Part shown: positions 1 to 8,781 of the stretch, one piece after another
Layout of the letters: each line of letters begins with the position of its first letter
Numbering within the stretch: the first letter of the stretch is position 1
Assembly: GCF_003203515.1 (NCBI RefSeq)
Contig: NZ_BGNG01000012.1
Coordinates: forward strand, 1 to 64,000
DNA from: Glaciecola sp. KUL10
GTDB taxonomy: Bacteria; Pseudomonadota; Gammaproteobacteria; Enterobacterales; Alteromonadaceae
Length of the DNA stretch: 64,000 nt
Reading direction: 5' to 3'
Translations under genes and position numbers: made by a program
The notes under the pieces: generated by a model
The model's database searches: none
What the model saw: the letters and a program-made list of their open reading frames with translations, nothing else
Told to the model about the DNA's origin: nothing

Positions 1-649
1 GAACAGGTGATCACGAGTAAAACACTCTTTAATTTTACGCTTATATAATGAGTGTTAAGAAAATATCACTACGAAATTGGGGGGAGTCTTTAAAAATAAT
101 GGCTTCCACTCACGTAGTAAGTAACTGAAAATATTACAAGAGTTTCCCTGTTAGAATACATGTTCCAGGTGCTGCATCTATTAATTTCTCTTCGAGGCAA
201 ATTAATAGATGCCCCCATTTTATAACCTATAGCTATCAAGAATTAAACTTAATATCTTTTAACTAGGTTTTTGTATGTATAATGATTGACTCAAAAAAAC
301 CTAATACACAACTCTAACGCAAGAAAGCTTTATCACTTTGAACCAGCCGCTGGATTTGAGCTATTTCATGGTGGCGCCCCAATTTGAAAAGAACGCTATC
401 AGGTGAGAACTATTTTGTAAATAGTGATGATGTTATCAATTCGAACGCCCTGATTTTAAGACACTATATAGGAACAACCAGCAAACAAAAGCTAGGTATT
501 CACACCATACTCTCTTGCTCTGTGACGAAATTAATTATGCCCCTACAACTATTCTAGTTAGTGCCTTGAGTTGCCATATTGCATAGGATTTTCAAAATGT
601 AAAATAACACTACTTTTACAAGACGCAGTCATAAGGCTATTTCAATTTA
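1..649. other. intergenic region, left edge
   Basis: No convincing coding sequence was found here. The stretch is AT-rich with frequent stops in all frames. Its one clear structure is the hairpin at 174-212, listed separately. The rest is taken as non-coding or remnant DNA. Confidence 0.5.
174..212. repeat. long perfect hairpin, 14-bp arms
   Basis: GCATCTATTAATTT (174-187) pairs perfectly with AAATTAATAGATGC (199-212). The 11-nt loop CTCTTCGAGGC can extend the stem through CTC/GAG. No gene is close upstream and there is no clean U-tract, so it is not an obvious intrinsic terminator. It may be a structured RNA element or the end of a lost mobile element. Confidence 0.6.
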
Positions 650-1861
650 TTAAACGTAATAAGCCTCTAAACCTCGTCGTGGTGAAGGTTTTGGAAAAGC
701 TTGTCCATTTGCGGGTTTTCCTATCCGGCAGAGCATTTGAACTGTTGATTCGGAAGAAAATGTTTCCGAAATCAGTATTTGTTTTATATCAGAATAGAGT
801 TGAGACATTTCTGGAAACTCTTGTAAAGCTTGTGAAATAGGGTGCATTACAAAGCCATACTTTGTCGCCATTAAATGCGCCCTAACATACGTTTTACCTG
901 CCATAAGCTGAGTGATTCTAGTATTATCAAAGCTTGTCATAACAAAAAAACTAGGAGTCGCATCAATTGTCTCATTAAACGCCTTTAGCTGAGTTTTTAT
1001 TATATTTGATTCTAATGGCGGAAATCTATCGCGGTCAAACAAACCAAAACGCTCGAACGCCACTAAAAGTGGTGATGTTATAGAAATTCCGTCTCGATGC
1101 TTTGCAATTTCCATCGAACCGACACGCAAAAGTTGAGCGTTTTCTAAATACGTTTCTGGTGTTGTTAATTCAATTTTCCATGCTTCTTTTGCTATACGCT
1201 TGACACTATCGAATAAATGAATGTGTGGCTGTTTAACGATAATACGATTATTAATAGTATTAGTATCTAAACTTAAGAGCGCAGATTCTAAAATCTTTGA
1301 TGGAGGGGAGTTGATATCATAATTGCTCCTTACAGTTCTTCTTCTTGTTATATAGCTAAAGAGGTCGTTGTTGGGTTTTTCATTTGAACGTGTAAACCTC
1401 ACTCTCGCGACAGGCTTACTATCTATTGAGTTTCTATCAAACCTCCCTTCTTCAAACCAAATCGTCTCTGTATTAAACCCAAATTGTTTCGCCGCAATAT
1501 CCATCAGGCCAAGCATTGCTCCTGTCCCAATAAGTATTTGTCTGCTAAATGGGTCCGTATGTATAAGTAATCGTTGACTATCAATTCTTACCACAACATC
1601 ATGTTCCCCCTGTAACTCTATTAACCAAGGCTGTCTGTTGTGTGGATTAGGTGCAAGGATTGCCCAAGATAGTGCACGAACTCGAGGGTCCGAGGTGTTA
1701 TCAATATTATCATCCGGTGACCATGCCGCTATCGCTGAGTCAGGAACGCCAGCTGACAAAAATTTACAACCACTGATTGGTAGAGCAGCAAAAATGACCC
1801 CTCCAGTAATGGTTCTTACAAATTTTCTTCGGCTTGAGGTGTTGGGCTGTTCGGATATCAT
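650..1861 (-). CDS. Acg-family FMN-binding nitroreductase-like protein, Tat-exported
   Basis: The 403-residue protein starts with a twin-arginine motif (SRRKFVR) followed by a hydrophobic stretch ending ALPISGC. This fits a Tat-exported flavoprotein, perhaps a lipoprotein. The segment SWAILAPNPHNRQPWLIEL is the N-terminal nitroreductase-fold signature (NPHNxQPW) of the Acg-like family, whose members bind FMN and often lack classical nitroreductase activity. The C-terminal part with GKTYVRAHLMATKYGFVMHP and a late IGKP-type segment fits the same fold. Start choice: GGAGAATTT lies directly before the ATG at 1861. It is divergent from the cyclase gene at 2240. The electron donor and substrate cannot be read from sequence. 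Confidence 0.75.
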   Translation of the reverse strand: MISEQPNTSSRRKFVRTITGGVIFAALPISGCKFLSAGVPDSAIAAWSPDDNIDNTSDPRVRALSWAILAPNPHNRQPWLIELQGEHDVVVRIDSQRLLIHTDPFSRQILIGTGAMLGLMDIAAKQFGFNTETIWFEEGRFDRNSIDSKPVARVRFTRSNEKPNNDLFSYITRRRTVRSNYDINSPPSKILESALLSLDTNTINNRIIVKQPHIHLFDSVKRIAKEAWKIELTTPETYLENAQLLRVGSMEIAKHRDGISITSPLLVAFERFGLFDRDRFPPLESNIIKTQLKAFNETIDATPSFFVMTSFDNTRITQLMAGKTYVRAHLMATKYGFVMHPISQALQEFPEMSQLYSDIKQILISETFSSESTVQMLCRIGKPANGQAFPKPSPRRGLEAYYV

Positions 1862-2239
1862 AAATTCTCCAGATTTGTTAACGACAAAATTGCTAACGAG
1901 ATTGGCTTTGATTTGTTATTGTTTTGAACAATACAAAAACCTGACGAGCATGTTCCCCCTTTTGTTGCGGTGATTCTTGTTTAATAGTGTTGAGAAATTG
2001 ATATCAATTGTCAGCTTTTGTAATCTTGATGTTATATGTTTATTAAGTACTTATGTACGTTACTTAATAGTTGAGTTAATAAGAAATAATAGCAGTACTG
2101 CCTAAGCAAACTACCTTTAATGAAAAAATAACTTTGTTTGTATTAGGTCACCAATACTAAAGGTTATTTTTGATGAGTCGATATTTTTAAGACCAATGAA
2201 ATGTCAGAACATCGGATGGTTCATTACCGGAAATAAATT
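1862..2239. other. divergent intergenic region
   Basis: This stretch separates the divergent Acg-type flavoprotein gene and the diguanylate cyclase gene. It is AT-rich with no ORF of interest. It contains the TTGATATCAA palindrome near 1998-2007 and the inverted repeat at 2041-2069, listed separately. Confidence 0.5.
2041..2069. promoter_or_regulatory. operator-like inverted repeat, 9-bp arms
   Basis: TATTAAGTA (2041-2049) and TACTTAATA (2061-2069) form a perfect inverted repeat. The centres of the arms are two helical turns apart, and the 11-nt spacer carries GTAC. Its place between two divergent genes suggests a dimeric repressor or activator site. Nothing in the window identifies the protein. 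Confidence 0.35.
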
Positions 2240-3391
2240 TTGGAAAATGTTACCGCAATACATATATACCTGATTCTTCATCTTGCGGTTGTTTGCTTTA
2301 CAACAATATCTATTTTAATCTTGATTATTCCAAAGAGTGATGACAAAGAACGTAATTATTCAACACATTTTGTATTTTCATTTGTCTTCCAATCTGCAGT
2401 TTTTGTATCAGCCATACTAACTCCTGTCTTGTCAGTACTCTTTTCTTTTATGCTACAGTTTTGCTTTATTGCCTTGGCACTAGGAAATTTTCATGTTGCA
2501 TTTCGAAAATACGAGTACTCAGAAAAGCAAAACCTAATTAAAAACACTAACTTCATTTACTTTTTTTACTATTGCAAGCTACTGGTGTCGGACTCTTTTG
2601 TGTTATCACATTCAACCCAACTGCACAATTGGTCATAATGCTTTTTTGCTTACCTTTATGTCTATTATAAGTGCTCTCGAATAATATTAAGGAATCAAGA
2701 TAGGAGTAAGAGAAATAAGAGAGTAATAACTTTCTTCTTCTGTTCGCTATCAATACTTCCAATTATTAACCTCATTTCCTTTTTAAGTTCAGAACTTGAG
2801 CAATATAAACAAAATGGACTTACACTTTTTTCAATTTTGTTGTTTCTCAAATTCTGCTTGGTGATTTTCGTAATTTTGTCCGATACGATTGAGGTAAATA
2901 GGAAAATGGCAATAACAGACCCGCTGACAGGGCTGTTTAACCGAAGGTATTTCTACAAAAGAGTTAGTGATATGAATAATAATGTAAAATGTAGAGCCTT
3001 GATAATTTGCGACATAGACAATTTTAAACTAGTGAATGACACGTATGGTCATGGTACCGGAGATTTAGTAATCAAATTTGTTGGGAATCAACTCGAGAAA
3101 AATGTAAGGAAAGGGGACATGGTAGCGCGTTTAGGCGGGGAAGAGTTTGGGATTTATGTGGAAGGGGACAGCTTTACACATTGCATAGATACCGCGGAGA
3201 GACTGAGGAAGTCACTTCACAAAATAGCCTTTGATGAGGTAGGTACACCAATATCAGTCACTGCTTCTTTCGGGATAGCAATACATCGCGAGGGTTGCGT
3301 CGAGTCAAGTGTACATAAAGCTGATTTAGCAATGTATAACGCTAAAAACACAGGAAAAGATAAAGTTTGCGTCTCGGATACATTCGCTTAG
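2240..3391 (+). pseudogene. membrane-bound GGDEF diguanylate cyclase, broken by two compensating frameshifts
   Basis: Three reading-frame segments rebuild one protein of about 380 residues, with roughly six hydrophobic segments followed by a C-terminal GGDEF domain. The frame from 2240 (TTG start) is open to the T7 run at 2561-2567. One more T would continue into FLLLQATGVGLFCVITF in another frame. Removing one T from the T6 run at 2642-2647 returns to the first frame, which is open to 3391. The cyclase domain is complete: DPLTGLFNRR, DIDNFKLVNDTYGH, active site GGEEF, and the RxxD product-inhibition site (RKGD) five residues upstream. Read as it stands, translation stops at 2638. The cause may be genuine phase change or homopolymer sequencing error. 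Confidence 0.75.
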
Positions 3392-3548
3392 CTTCTAAAA
3401 TCCGTAACTAATTTAATATTGTTTTATAGCAACAACAAAAGAATTAGGAGCTTGGCTTGTATTCTAAGTATATGTTCAACGCACATTCTTTGGGGTATGC
3501 GAAAAAAAACAGACAGAAAATTGCAAAAAATAATTGGTCAAATCTAAG

Positions 3549-3584
3549 CTGACAGTCACCGATAAAAAATTGGGTAACTGTCAG
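3549..3584. terminator. stem-loop between convergent genes, weak terminator candidate
   Basis: CTGACAGTcACC and GGTaACTGTCAG form an 11-bp stem with one mismatch between the converging cyclase gene and alpha/beta hydrolase gene. There is no proper U-tract on either side, so a terminator role is tentative. Confidence 0.3.
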
Positions 3585-3606
3585 AGCAAGTCTGAGCTAG
3601 TACAGT

Positions 3607-4524
3607 TTAATCCAGAGTAGTTAAAAACGATGTTATTTGTTCAATTAACCACGGTTTATCGTCATACATAATAAAATGCTTGGATGTTGTATTCATCAAA
3701 AGTGTAGCATCTGGCGCTTTTGACAAGTGACTTTGATACCGTTGAGCCATCATTCTGTGTGAGGCTTCGTCACTAAAACCACCAGACGCTCCCAGTAATA
3801 GAATTTTACTATCAGATTTGGCTAATGAATCTCTTAAGTCAGTTGACATCAACGTAAATATAGCATCTGCAGCCGTTTTCGGATCTGACGTTTTAGCCAT
3901 TTCTATAATACGCCTTTGATCTTCCTGAGAAGAAGCTTGAAGGTGAATGCTTTGCTTCGCAGCGTTTTCTATTCCTTGTGCGTCCAACCCACTATAGAAG
4001 TCTCTAAATTGTATTGCATGAGGTCTAAGTGTGTCTACTGATACCATAGGGTCCCTGCTGAAAACGGGACCAATGAAAGGTAGCCCATCAATTGATATTA
4101 CTCCACCTACAAGCGCAGGTTTATTACTTTCCATCCAAAGCCCTAAGAACCCCCCTAAACTGTGCCCAATAATTATAGGTTGGTCTAGCTTTCGTTCTTC
4201 AATATATTGAATTAATTGATTTTTTGTTGATTCCAAAGATGGGGATTCAACTGCTGGAACACGCCCAAAGCCGGCAATACTGATTTTATGAATCTCAAAC
4301 GATTGAGATAGCGTCTCTGAAATTCCACCCCAAACTCGACTGTCTGAGTTGAAACCAGGGATTAATATCAATGGGCTCCCTTTACCAATAACCTCCACTT
4401 CAAATCTTTTACCCTTTTCTTCATACGAATTTGCAATTGATGAAAAGAAAAAAATCAAGCTAAATAATAAAGTGGTAATGGTAATTTTTAGTGAGTTTGA
4501 AACACTATTTAGTAATTTTGTCAT
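3607..4524 (-). CDS. secreted alpha/beta hydrolase
   Basis: This is a 305-residue alpha/beta-hydrolase-fold protein. An N-terminal hydrophobic segment (about residues 12-32, ending SSIANSYE) looks like a Sec signal peptide or signal anchor, so it probably acts in the periplasm. The oxyanion region is LILIPGFNSDSRVW, the nucleophile elbow is GHSLGG, and a histidine near the C-terminus (SKHFIMYDD) is the likely catalytic base. The acid is not certain. The ATG at 4524 has GAGAGA about 7 nt upstream. It lies next to the S41 relic but shows no operon overlap. The substrate is unknown; esterase or lipase activity is inferred only from the fold. Confidence 0.75.
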   Translation of the reverse strand: MTKLLNSVSNSLKITITTLLFSLIFFFSSIANSYEEKGKRFEVEVIGKGSPLILIPGFNSDSRVWGGISETLSQSFEIHKISIAGFGRVPAVESPSLESTKNQLIQYIEERKLDQPIIIGHSLGGFLGLWMESNKPALVGGVISIDGLPFIGPVFSRDPMVSVDTLRPHAIQFRDFYSGLDAQGIENAAKQSIHLQASSQEDQRRIIEMAKTSDPKTAADAIFTLMSTDLRDSLAKSDSKILLLGASGGFSDEASHRMMAQRYQSHLSKAPDATLLMNTTSKHFIMYDDKPWLIEQITSFLTTLD

Positions 4525-4821
4525 AATTTATTCTCTCTTTATTTAGTTCGTAATAATTAATGTTCAATTCCTTTTAAATGTCTCAATAGACACTGAAGAA
4601 AAGGAATGTGTGACACCATGTTTCACTTTTTTATAGTTTTTAACTGAAATTTCACTGTGCTCGAATTAAAGATTCAACCTTTGATCTTATTTGCGGAGAC
4701 AATGGTCTGAGAGGTGGGGTAATTCGCCCTACCCTTAATCAAGACTATCTACTCTGATCTCGTTGAATGAGGGGTTTTACTTTAAGTTTAACGCCCTGAG
4801 ATAATTGAACGACTATTGTGT

Positions 4822-5130
4822 TTAAGGCGCACTGACTTCGAAACGCATTCTTGCATCAGTGTGTGCTAAGTCAGCAAGAACTCTTCTGTCCATTAAAGCT
4901 TCGCTTGCAGCAGCGTCATCTTCGTATGACTCATCACTGATTCCACCCATACTGAGGATTTCAACATATCCGATTACACCATCAGTTATCTTCGTGAAAG
5001 TTGGGTTATCCATTGGTGGAGCAACAGATTCTGGACGGTTTGTCGAACTGCCATTACCTCCACTCTCAGAAGTGAAGAATGCTGAAAGAGCAACCAAAGA
5101 AGAAGGTAAAATACGATTTAAAAAAATCAT
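4822..5130 (-). pseudogene. doubly deleted relic of the S41-type peptidase lipoprotein gene
   Basis: This 102-residue reading frame is a collapsed copy of the gene at 24082-25632. Its first about 50 residues align with that protein's N-terminus (NRTL/NRIL, DNPSFTPIPDG against DNPTFTKITDG). It then jumps to VIGYVEILSMGGISD, which lies about 200 residues further on in the full protein. After DLAHT it jumps again to the extreme C-terminus (DARMRFEVSAP against DARLRFETTAPQ). Both catalytic regions are gone, and the lipobox cysteine has been lost (VGCGGSG became SESGGNG). The promoter region is still similar to that of the intact paralog. The first junction falls at a shared GGTG. The frame is open, so it might still be translated, but it cannot be a peptidase. 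Confidence 0.85.
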
Positions 5131-5802
5131 GTTAAAACCTAAAAATGTATAAAAACCATGTTTGAAATTTTAATGATTTAACATTTATTAACTGTAAGAA
5201 AGTAATTAATAATTGTAATAAATCGAATTGCAACGTAATGCAGCGCATACCAACAAAGGCTAAATATTGAGACTCACTCTTAAACTAAAATTAAAATACG
5301 AATCTAAACAGACGCAGATAAACGCATGCACCTCAACTTTACAATAAATTACAAATTTCAAACATTTTAACTTCGATTTAAGCGATAAAGTCTGGTCGAC
5401 TGGATCTAAAAGGTTAATTCGATTCGCAAGCTCTCAACATTTCTAATTTATTGATCAATTCGTTAGAAGCTGGAGGATTCAAGCTTTGCTCACAGTTAGC
5501 CTTTATTTAAAAACAACAAATTAAAGCAATCAGTTTTTTGGGTTTCTGTCCATACATATAAATCAAATAGGTAGTCGTTTGGAGTCACTAAATAAAATGT
5601 TACTCAGCATAGTGAGAATAAACGTTCAAAGTACCGATACAAATAGACGCTCATCAAGCTTAATTCGACGGAGTAGCTTACATGTGCAATATCATCTTGC
5701 GCGTTGAAATCGCAAAAAAGTTTAATATTGCAGCAAGCCAAGTGAGGCTGTGTGCTCATTACACAAGAATATTAGGGAGTTTTCAAAAGTTGGTGCTAAT
5801 AA
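5131..5802. other. intergenic region
   Basis: This 670-bp AT-rich stretch lies between the S41 relic and the acyltransferase gene. Its left end holds the relic's promoter. Elsewhere no ORF, transposase trace or strong hairpin was recognised. Confidence 0.45.
5167..5216 (-). promoter_or_regulatory. phased ACA-type (LytTR-like) promoter of the S41 relic
   Basis: On the minus strand ACAATTATT begins at 5216 and ACAGTTAAT at 5195, a 21-bp direct repeat. ACAGTT sits in the -35 position, 17 bp from a TAAAAT -10 (5172-5167). The same layout and much of the sequence recur upstream of the intact paralog at 25669-25718. Confidence 0.5.
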
Positions 5803-6648
5803 ATGAAACAAGGTAACGCCGCGACACAGCACGGGAGGAATATTTGCATTAATTGTTTACAATTTGTATTAAAACAATTTAGTCGGAAATCAAGAAAGTC
5901 ATTTGCATTTTTTACTGCACGTTTTATCTTAGGGTTTTCGAATGCAACAAGACGACGAGCTATTCTTAATATCTCTCATGTACTTCCTAATTTAAGTTAT
6001 GATGAGGCTACAGAATTAGCATTTATTTCCCATCAAAATATCGTCTTCGGTGTGATAGAAACTCTTTTGTTAGACGAAATTGAGTTTGAATACGAGATAA
6101 GCCAAGCTGCTCAAAAAAATTTAGATTCTAACACTGGGCTAATCATAGCTACAATGCATATGGGCTGTTATGACGCTGTTCCATTTGCTTTAGAGAAGTT
6201 AACAAAACGTCCAACTATCGTCTCTAAAGCACCTACGTTCCTTTCTACCCAAAGGGCTTATGAAAAAGTGGGCATTAATTGTTATGATAAAAATCAGGTC
6301 AGTAGTATTTTCAAGTTAATCGCCGCAATCAAAGAGCAAGGGATAGTTATCCTTTATTCTGATCATTACAAAAAGGATACGGCACTCTCTTTTTTTGGAA
6401 AGGCGACTGGAGCTCCATATGAAGCCGCCATGTTATCTGCTTATGGGAAGGCTCCATTGATGATTGCTTACGGCGTTATACAAAAAAGTGGAAAGTACAA
6501 AATCTACTTAGACACTGTTTTAGAAAAGCCAGTAGGTTCTGGAAAAAAAGCCCATCATATGGCTACGAAAGAAATCTACAGAAGATTTGAACAAATAATC
6601 TTAGGGCAACCAAAGCACTGGTATTGGTCCTTTAAAAGGAAGCGTTAA
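5803..6648 (+). CDS. LPLAT-family acyltransferase, LpxL/LpxM-like
   Basis: This 281-residue protein resembles the late lipid A acyltransferase (HtrB/LpxL-like) fold. The H-x4-D catalytic motif is visible in HMGCYDA (about residues 118-124). The later block SDHYKKDTALSFFGKATGAPYEAAML is typical of substrate-groove residues, and the C-terminal PKHWYWSFKRKR matches the family's ending. Lipid A acyltransferases act at the cytoplasmic face of the inner membrane. No strong N-terminal membrane helix is seen, only a basic, partly hydrophobic N-terminus. It stands alone with no lipid A genes nearby, so the acceptor could be another lipid such as an ornithine lipid or aryl polyene. The start has no strong ribosome-binding site. 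Confidence 0.75.
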   Translation: MKQGNAATQHGRNICINCLQFVLKQFSRKSRKSFAFFTARFILGFSNATRRRAILNISHVLPNLSYDEATELAFISHQNIVFGVIETLLLDEIEFEYEISQAAQKNLDSNTGLIIATMHMGCYDAVPFALEKLTKRPTIVSKAPTFLSTQRAYEKVGINCYDKNQVSSIFKLIAAIKEQGIVILYSDHYKKDTALSFFGKATGAPYEAAMLSAYGKAPLMIAYGVIQKSGKYKIYLDTVLEKPVGSGKKAHHMATKEIYRRFEQIILGQPKHWYWSFKRKR

Positions 6649-7027
6649 TGGGTTGTTCATTTTTATATTTAAATTCTATTTTTAAAGATACAGTACTCGG
6701 ATAAGTTCGCTTTTTTCCATCATGCAAACTGATTTTTTTGATTTAACTTATCCAGTATTAGAAATGGCTTTGACGAAAAAAGATGCACCGTGGCTATTGT
6801 GCCTCTTTTAGTGCACTACATGTAAAACAATGTTTGTTTTGATAGTTAGCTTACTGTGACCTATATGAGCTCCCCACAATTTACTGAAACCTCTAAAGTA
6901 ATTGATTAAATTGCAGTTACAGAATTCATGATAAAGTAGTAGTCCTGACAATTTTTTACAAAATACATACAGAATAAAAACCGACCAAGTAGTACCTTTA
7001 GAGTGTGTTTTATAAAGAGGTAGTAAC
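6649..7027. other. intergenic region with long-armed inverted repeat
   Basis: There is no gene here. GGATAAGTT (6699-6707) and AACTTATCC (6745-6753) form a 9-bp inverted repeat flanking T-rich sequence. Near the right end, ACA triplets at 6948, 6958 and 6969 show 10/11-bp phasing, with ACAGAA about 18 bp from TACCTT. This may be a weak further example of the promoter layout found in the hydrolase island. Confidence 0.35.
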
Positions 7028-7393
7028 ATGAAAAAAATATTAATAGCAATTTCAGCGCTAAGCCTAGTAGCTTGTGCATCAAAGCCGTTGGACCCAGAAG
7101 CAAAGCTTGTGAGACTTACCACTGTTGAACCAGGACCAGAGTGTGAGTATTTGGGGGATGTAACGGGAAATCAAGGCGATTTCCTTACTGGTGAATTTAC
7201 ATCAAACAAAAATTTGGAGACTGGTGCAAGGCACGATATCAAAAACCAAGCCCATAAAATGGGTGGAAATGTAGTATTACTCTTGACACAACGAGCTGGA
7301 CAAACTGGGGGTTACCACTCGGATTGGGGGGGCTCTTCAGTACAAACTAATGTCACATTGAGTGGAAATGTATATTTTTGTCCTACTAAATAG
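7028..7393 (+). CDS. DUF4156-type small lipoprotein
   Basis: This 121-residue protein has a lipoprotein signal peptide with lipobox LVAC (Cys about residue 16). Two further cysteines (PECEY and YFCPTK) frame the mature domain and could form a disulfide. The central block (GNQGDF, NLETGARHDIKNQAHKMGGN) matches the DUF4156/YjeI-like pattern, including the A-x-x-x-GGN element. A good ribosome-binding site (AGAGGTAG) precedes the ATG. The function of the family is unknown; envelope location is inferred from the lipobox. Confidence 0.75.
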   Translation: MKKILIAISALSLVACASKPLDPEAKLVRLTTVEPGPECEYLGDVTGNQGDFLTGEFTSNKNLETGARHDIKNQAHKMGGNVVLLLTQRAGQTGGYHSDWGGSSVQTNVTLSGNVYFCPTK

Positions 7394-7451
7394 TAGCCTA
7401 GCACGAGTAGGTTTGTTATTTATTTAAAATTTGGATCATTAAAGGGTTCTT

Positions 7452-8357
7452 ATGCTTTTAGATAGTGGTTATTTGCGTTCACTATTAACTCCTTTGTTAG
7501 TTTTAGGATTTCTATTACTGTCGCCTAGCATTCTAGCGTCAGATGCGAAGCCCAAGACCCCTGACTCTAAACGGGAAAAAGTGAACTCAAGTAAAGAAAC
7601 CGATTTATTTGAGTTCACTTTATACTTGAGATTTGATGCGTTTGTTAAGACTCAACTTTATAGTGATCCCAACCAGAGCGATATTGTAGATTATCTAGAT
7701 TTGTTTATTGGGATAGATGCATATTATGGCGCTTTCTTCCTTGAAACTAGCAACCAAGCTAATCATGTTAGCAGCAACTCAACTTTTGGTTATCGTATTT
7801 ACAACGAGAGTGATATTCAAATTGATGTTTTACTAGGTCAATCATATCTAGAAAACATATCTGAAAATAAAGGAAATATATATAGAAGTAAGCCGTCTTC
7901 TGAATTGAAAGGAATAAGGGATAGAAGCGGTGAGCTAAATCAAGGCCTACGTTTCACCAAGTATTATCAGAATCAAGCATGGTGGGTAGACTTTGCAGCT
8001 GATCCTTTCAGGTTTTCACATGGTGGATATATTGTTGACGCATACATAGCTCAAGCCTACCAACTTTATAATTGGGAATTACAAACTGGACTCGGGCTTA
8101 CACTATTCTCAAAAGAGGTAGTTGATTATCAAGCGGGTGTATTGGAATATGAGGCTACGCCTTCGAGGCCTGCTTACAGGGCCGGATTTGGTCATCGTTA
8201 TTCTTTTGACCTTTCAGCTCAATACCCTTTAAGCGAAAGTTGGGTTTTTGTAGCTTCATTGTCAACAAAACACTATTCTGATTCATTCGCTGAAAGTCCA
8301 ATTTATGGTAGTAATAAACAAACAAACTTTGGTGTAGGTATCATGTATGTTTGGTAG
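7452..8357 (+). CDS. MipA/OmpV-like outer membrane beta-barrel protein
   Basis: The 301-residue protein has a Sec signal peptide (LLVLGFLLLSPSILAS), a charged linker and then alternating aromatic/polar strands typical of a small beta-barrel. The C-terminal segment with SPIYGSNKQTNFGVGIMYVW, ending in an aromatic residue, is typical of the MipA/OmpV family. In gammaproteobacteria such genes often precede a DUF3019 gene and an OmpR-type two-component system, as here. The DUF3019 gene overlaps its end by 11 bp, indicating translational coupling. Its probable role is envelope remodelling or stress response under control of the downstream system; the ligand is unknown. Confidence 0.7.
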   Translation: MLLDSGYLRSLLTPLLVLGFLLLSPSILASDAKPKTPDSKREKVNSSKETDLFEFTLYLRFDAFVKTQLYSDPNQSDIVDYLDLFIGIDAYYGAFFLETSNQANHVSSNSTFGYRIYNESDIQIDVLLGQSYLENISENKGNIYRSKPSSELKGIRDRSGELNQGLRFTKYYQNQAWWVDFAADPFRFSHGGYIVDAYIAQAYQLYNWELQTGLGLTLFSKEVVDYQAGVLEYEATPSRPAYRAGFGHRYSFDLSAQYPLSESWVFVASLSTKHYSDSFAESPIYGSNKQTNFGVGIMYVW

Positions 8358-8754
8358 AGCTTTGTTGTCGTATCGTTGTCTACTACTTTTGATTTCTAAC
8401 GCTATCTTGCATGGACAAGCTTGGTCAAAAAGTCATGATAACATCGAATTCAACCTCAAACCTAAGAGCTGTATTACAATGTCAAAAGGAAAGCAATGCT
8501 ATGGAAATTTAACGCTGTATTGGCAGCTCGATAGACCTAGAAATATTTGTTTGTTTTCCCAAACAGATAAAAGACCAATTTATTGTTGGTCAAAAAGGTT
8601 ACAGGGTAATTATGAGGGTTCTTTCGTATTATTTGAAAGTAACAAATACTCAATAGTAGATATTGAAAGCAAAGAAGTTTTAATGACCGAAACAATATCG
8701 GTAACATGGGTTTTTCAAGAATCACGTCAACGTCGTCGTTGGCGTTTGTTTTAA
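8347..8754 (+). CDS. DUF3019 domain periplasmic protein
   Basis: This 135-residue protein begins with a signal peptide (LLLLISNAILHGQAWS). The mature part has the DUF3019 cysteine pattern: KPKSCI, KQCYGN, RNICLF and IYCWSK. It ends in a strongly basic, aromatic tail (RQRRRWRLF). Four mature-domain cysteines suggest disulfides in the periplasm. It overlaps the MipA-like gene and lies 27 bp before the response regulator, so it is probably an accessory part of the same sensing module. The biochemical role of DUF3019 is not known. Confidence 0.75.
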   Translation: MFGRALLSYRCLLLLISNAILHGQAWSKSHDNIEFNLKPKSCITMSKGKQCYGNLTLYWQLDRPRNICLFSQTDKRPIYCWSKRLQGNYEGSFVLFESNKYSIVDIESKEVLMTETISVTWVFQESRQRRRWRLF

Positions 8755-8781
8755 ATACCAATATCAAAGTGAGGTGTAAAC

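Noticed and set aside
6694-6757. Inverted repeat after the acyltransferase gene as terminator
   Set aside because: The loop of about 37 nt is long and no U-tract follows the second arm.
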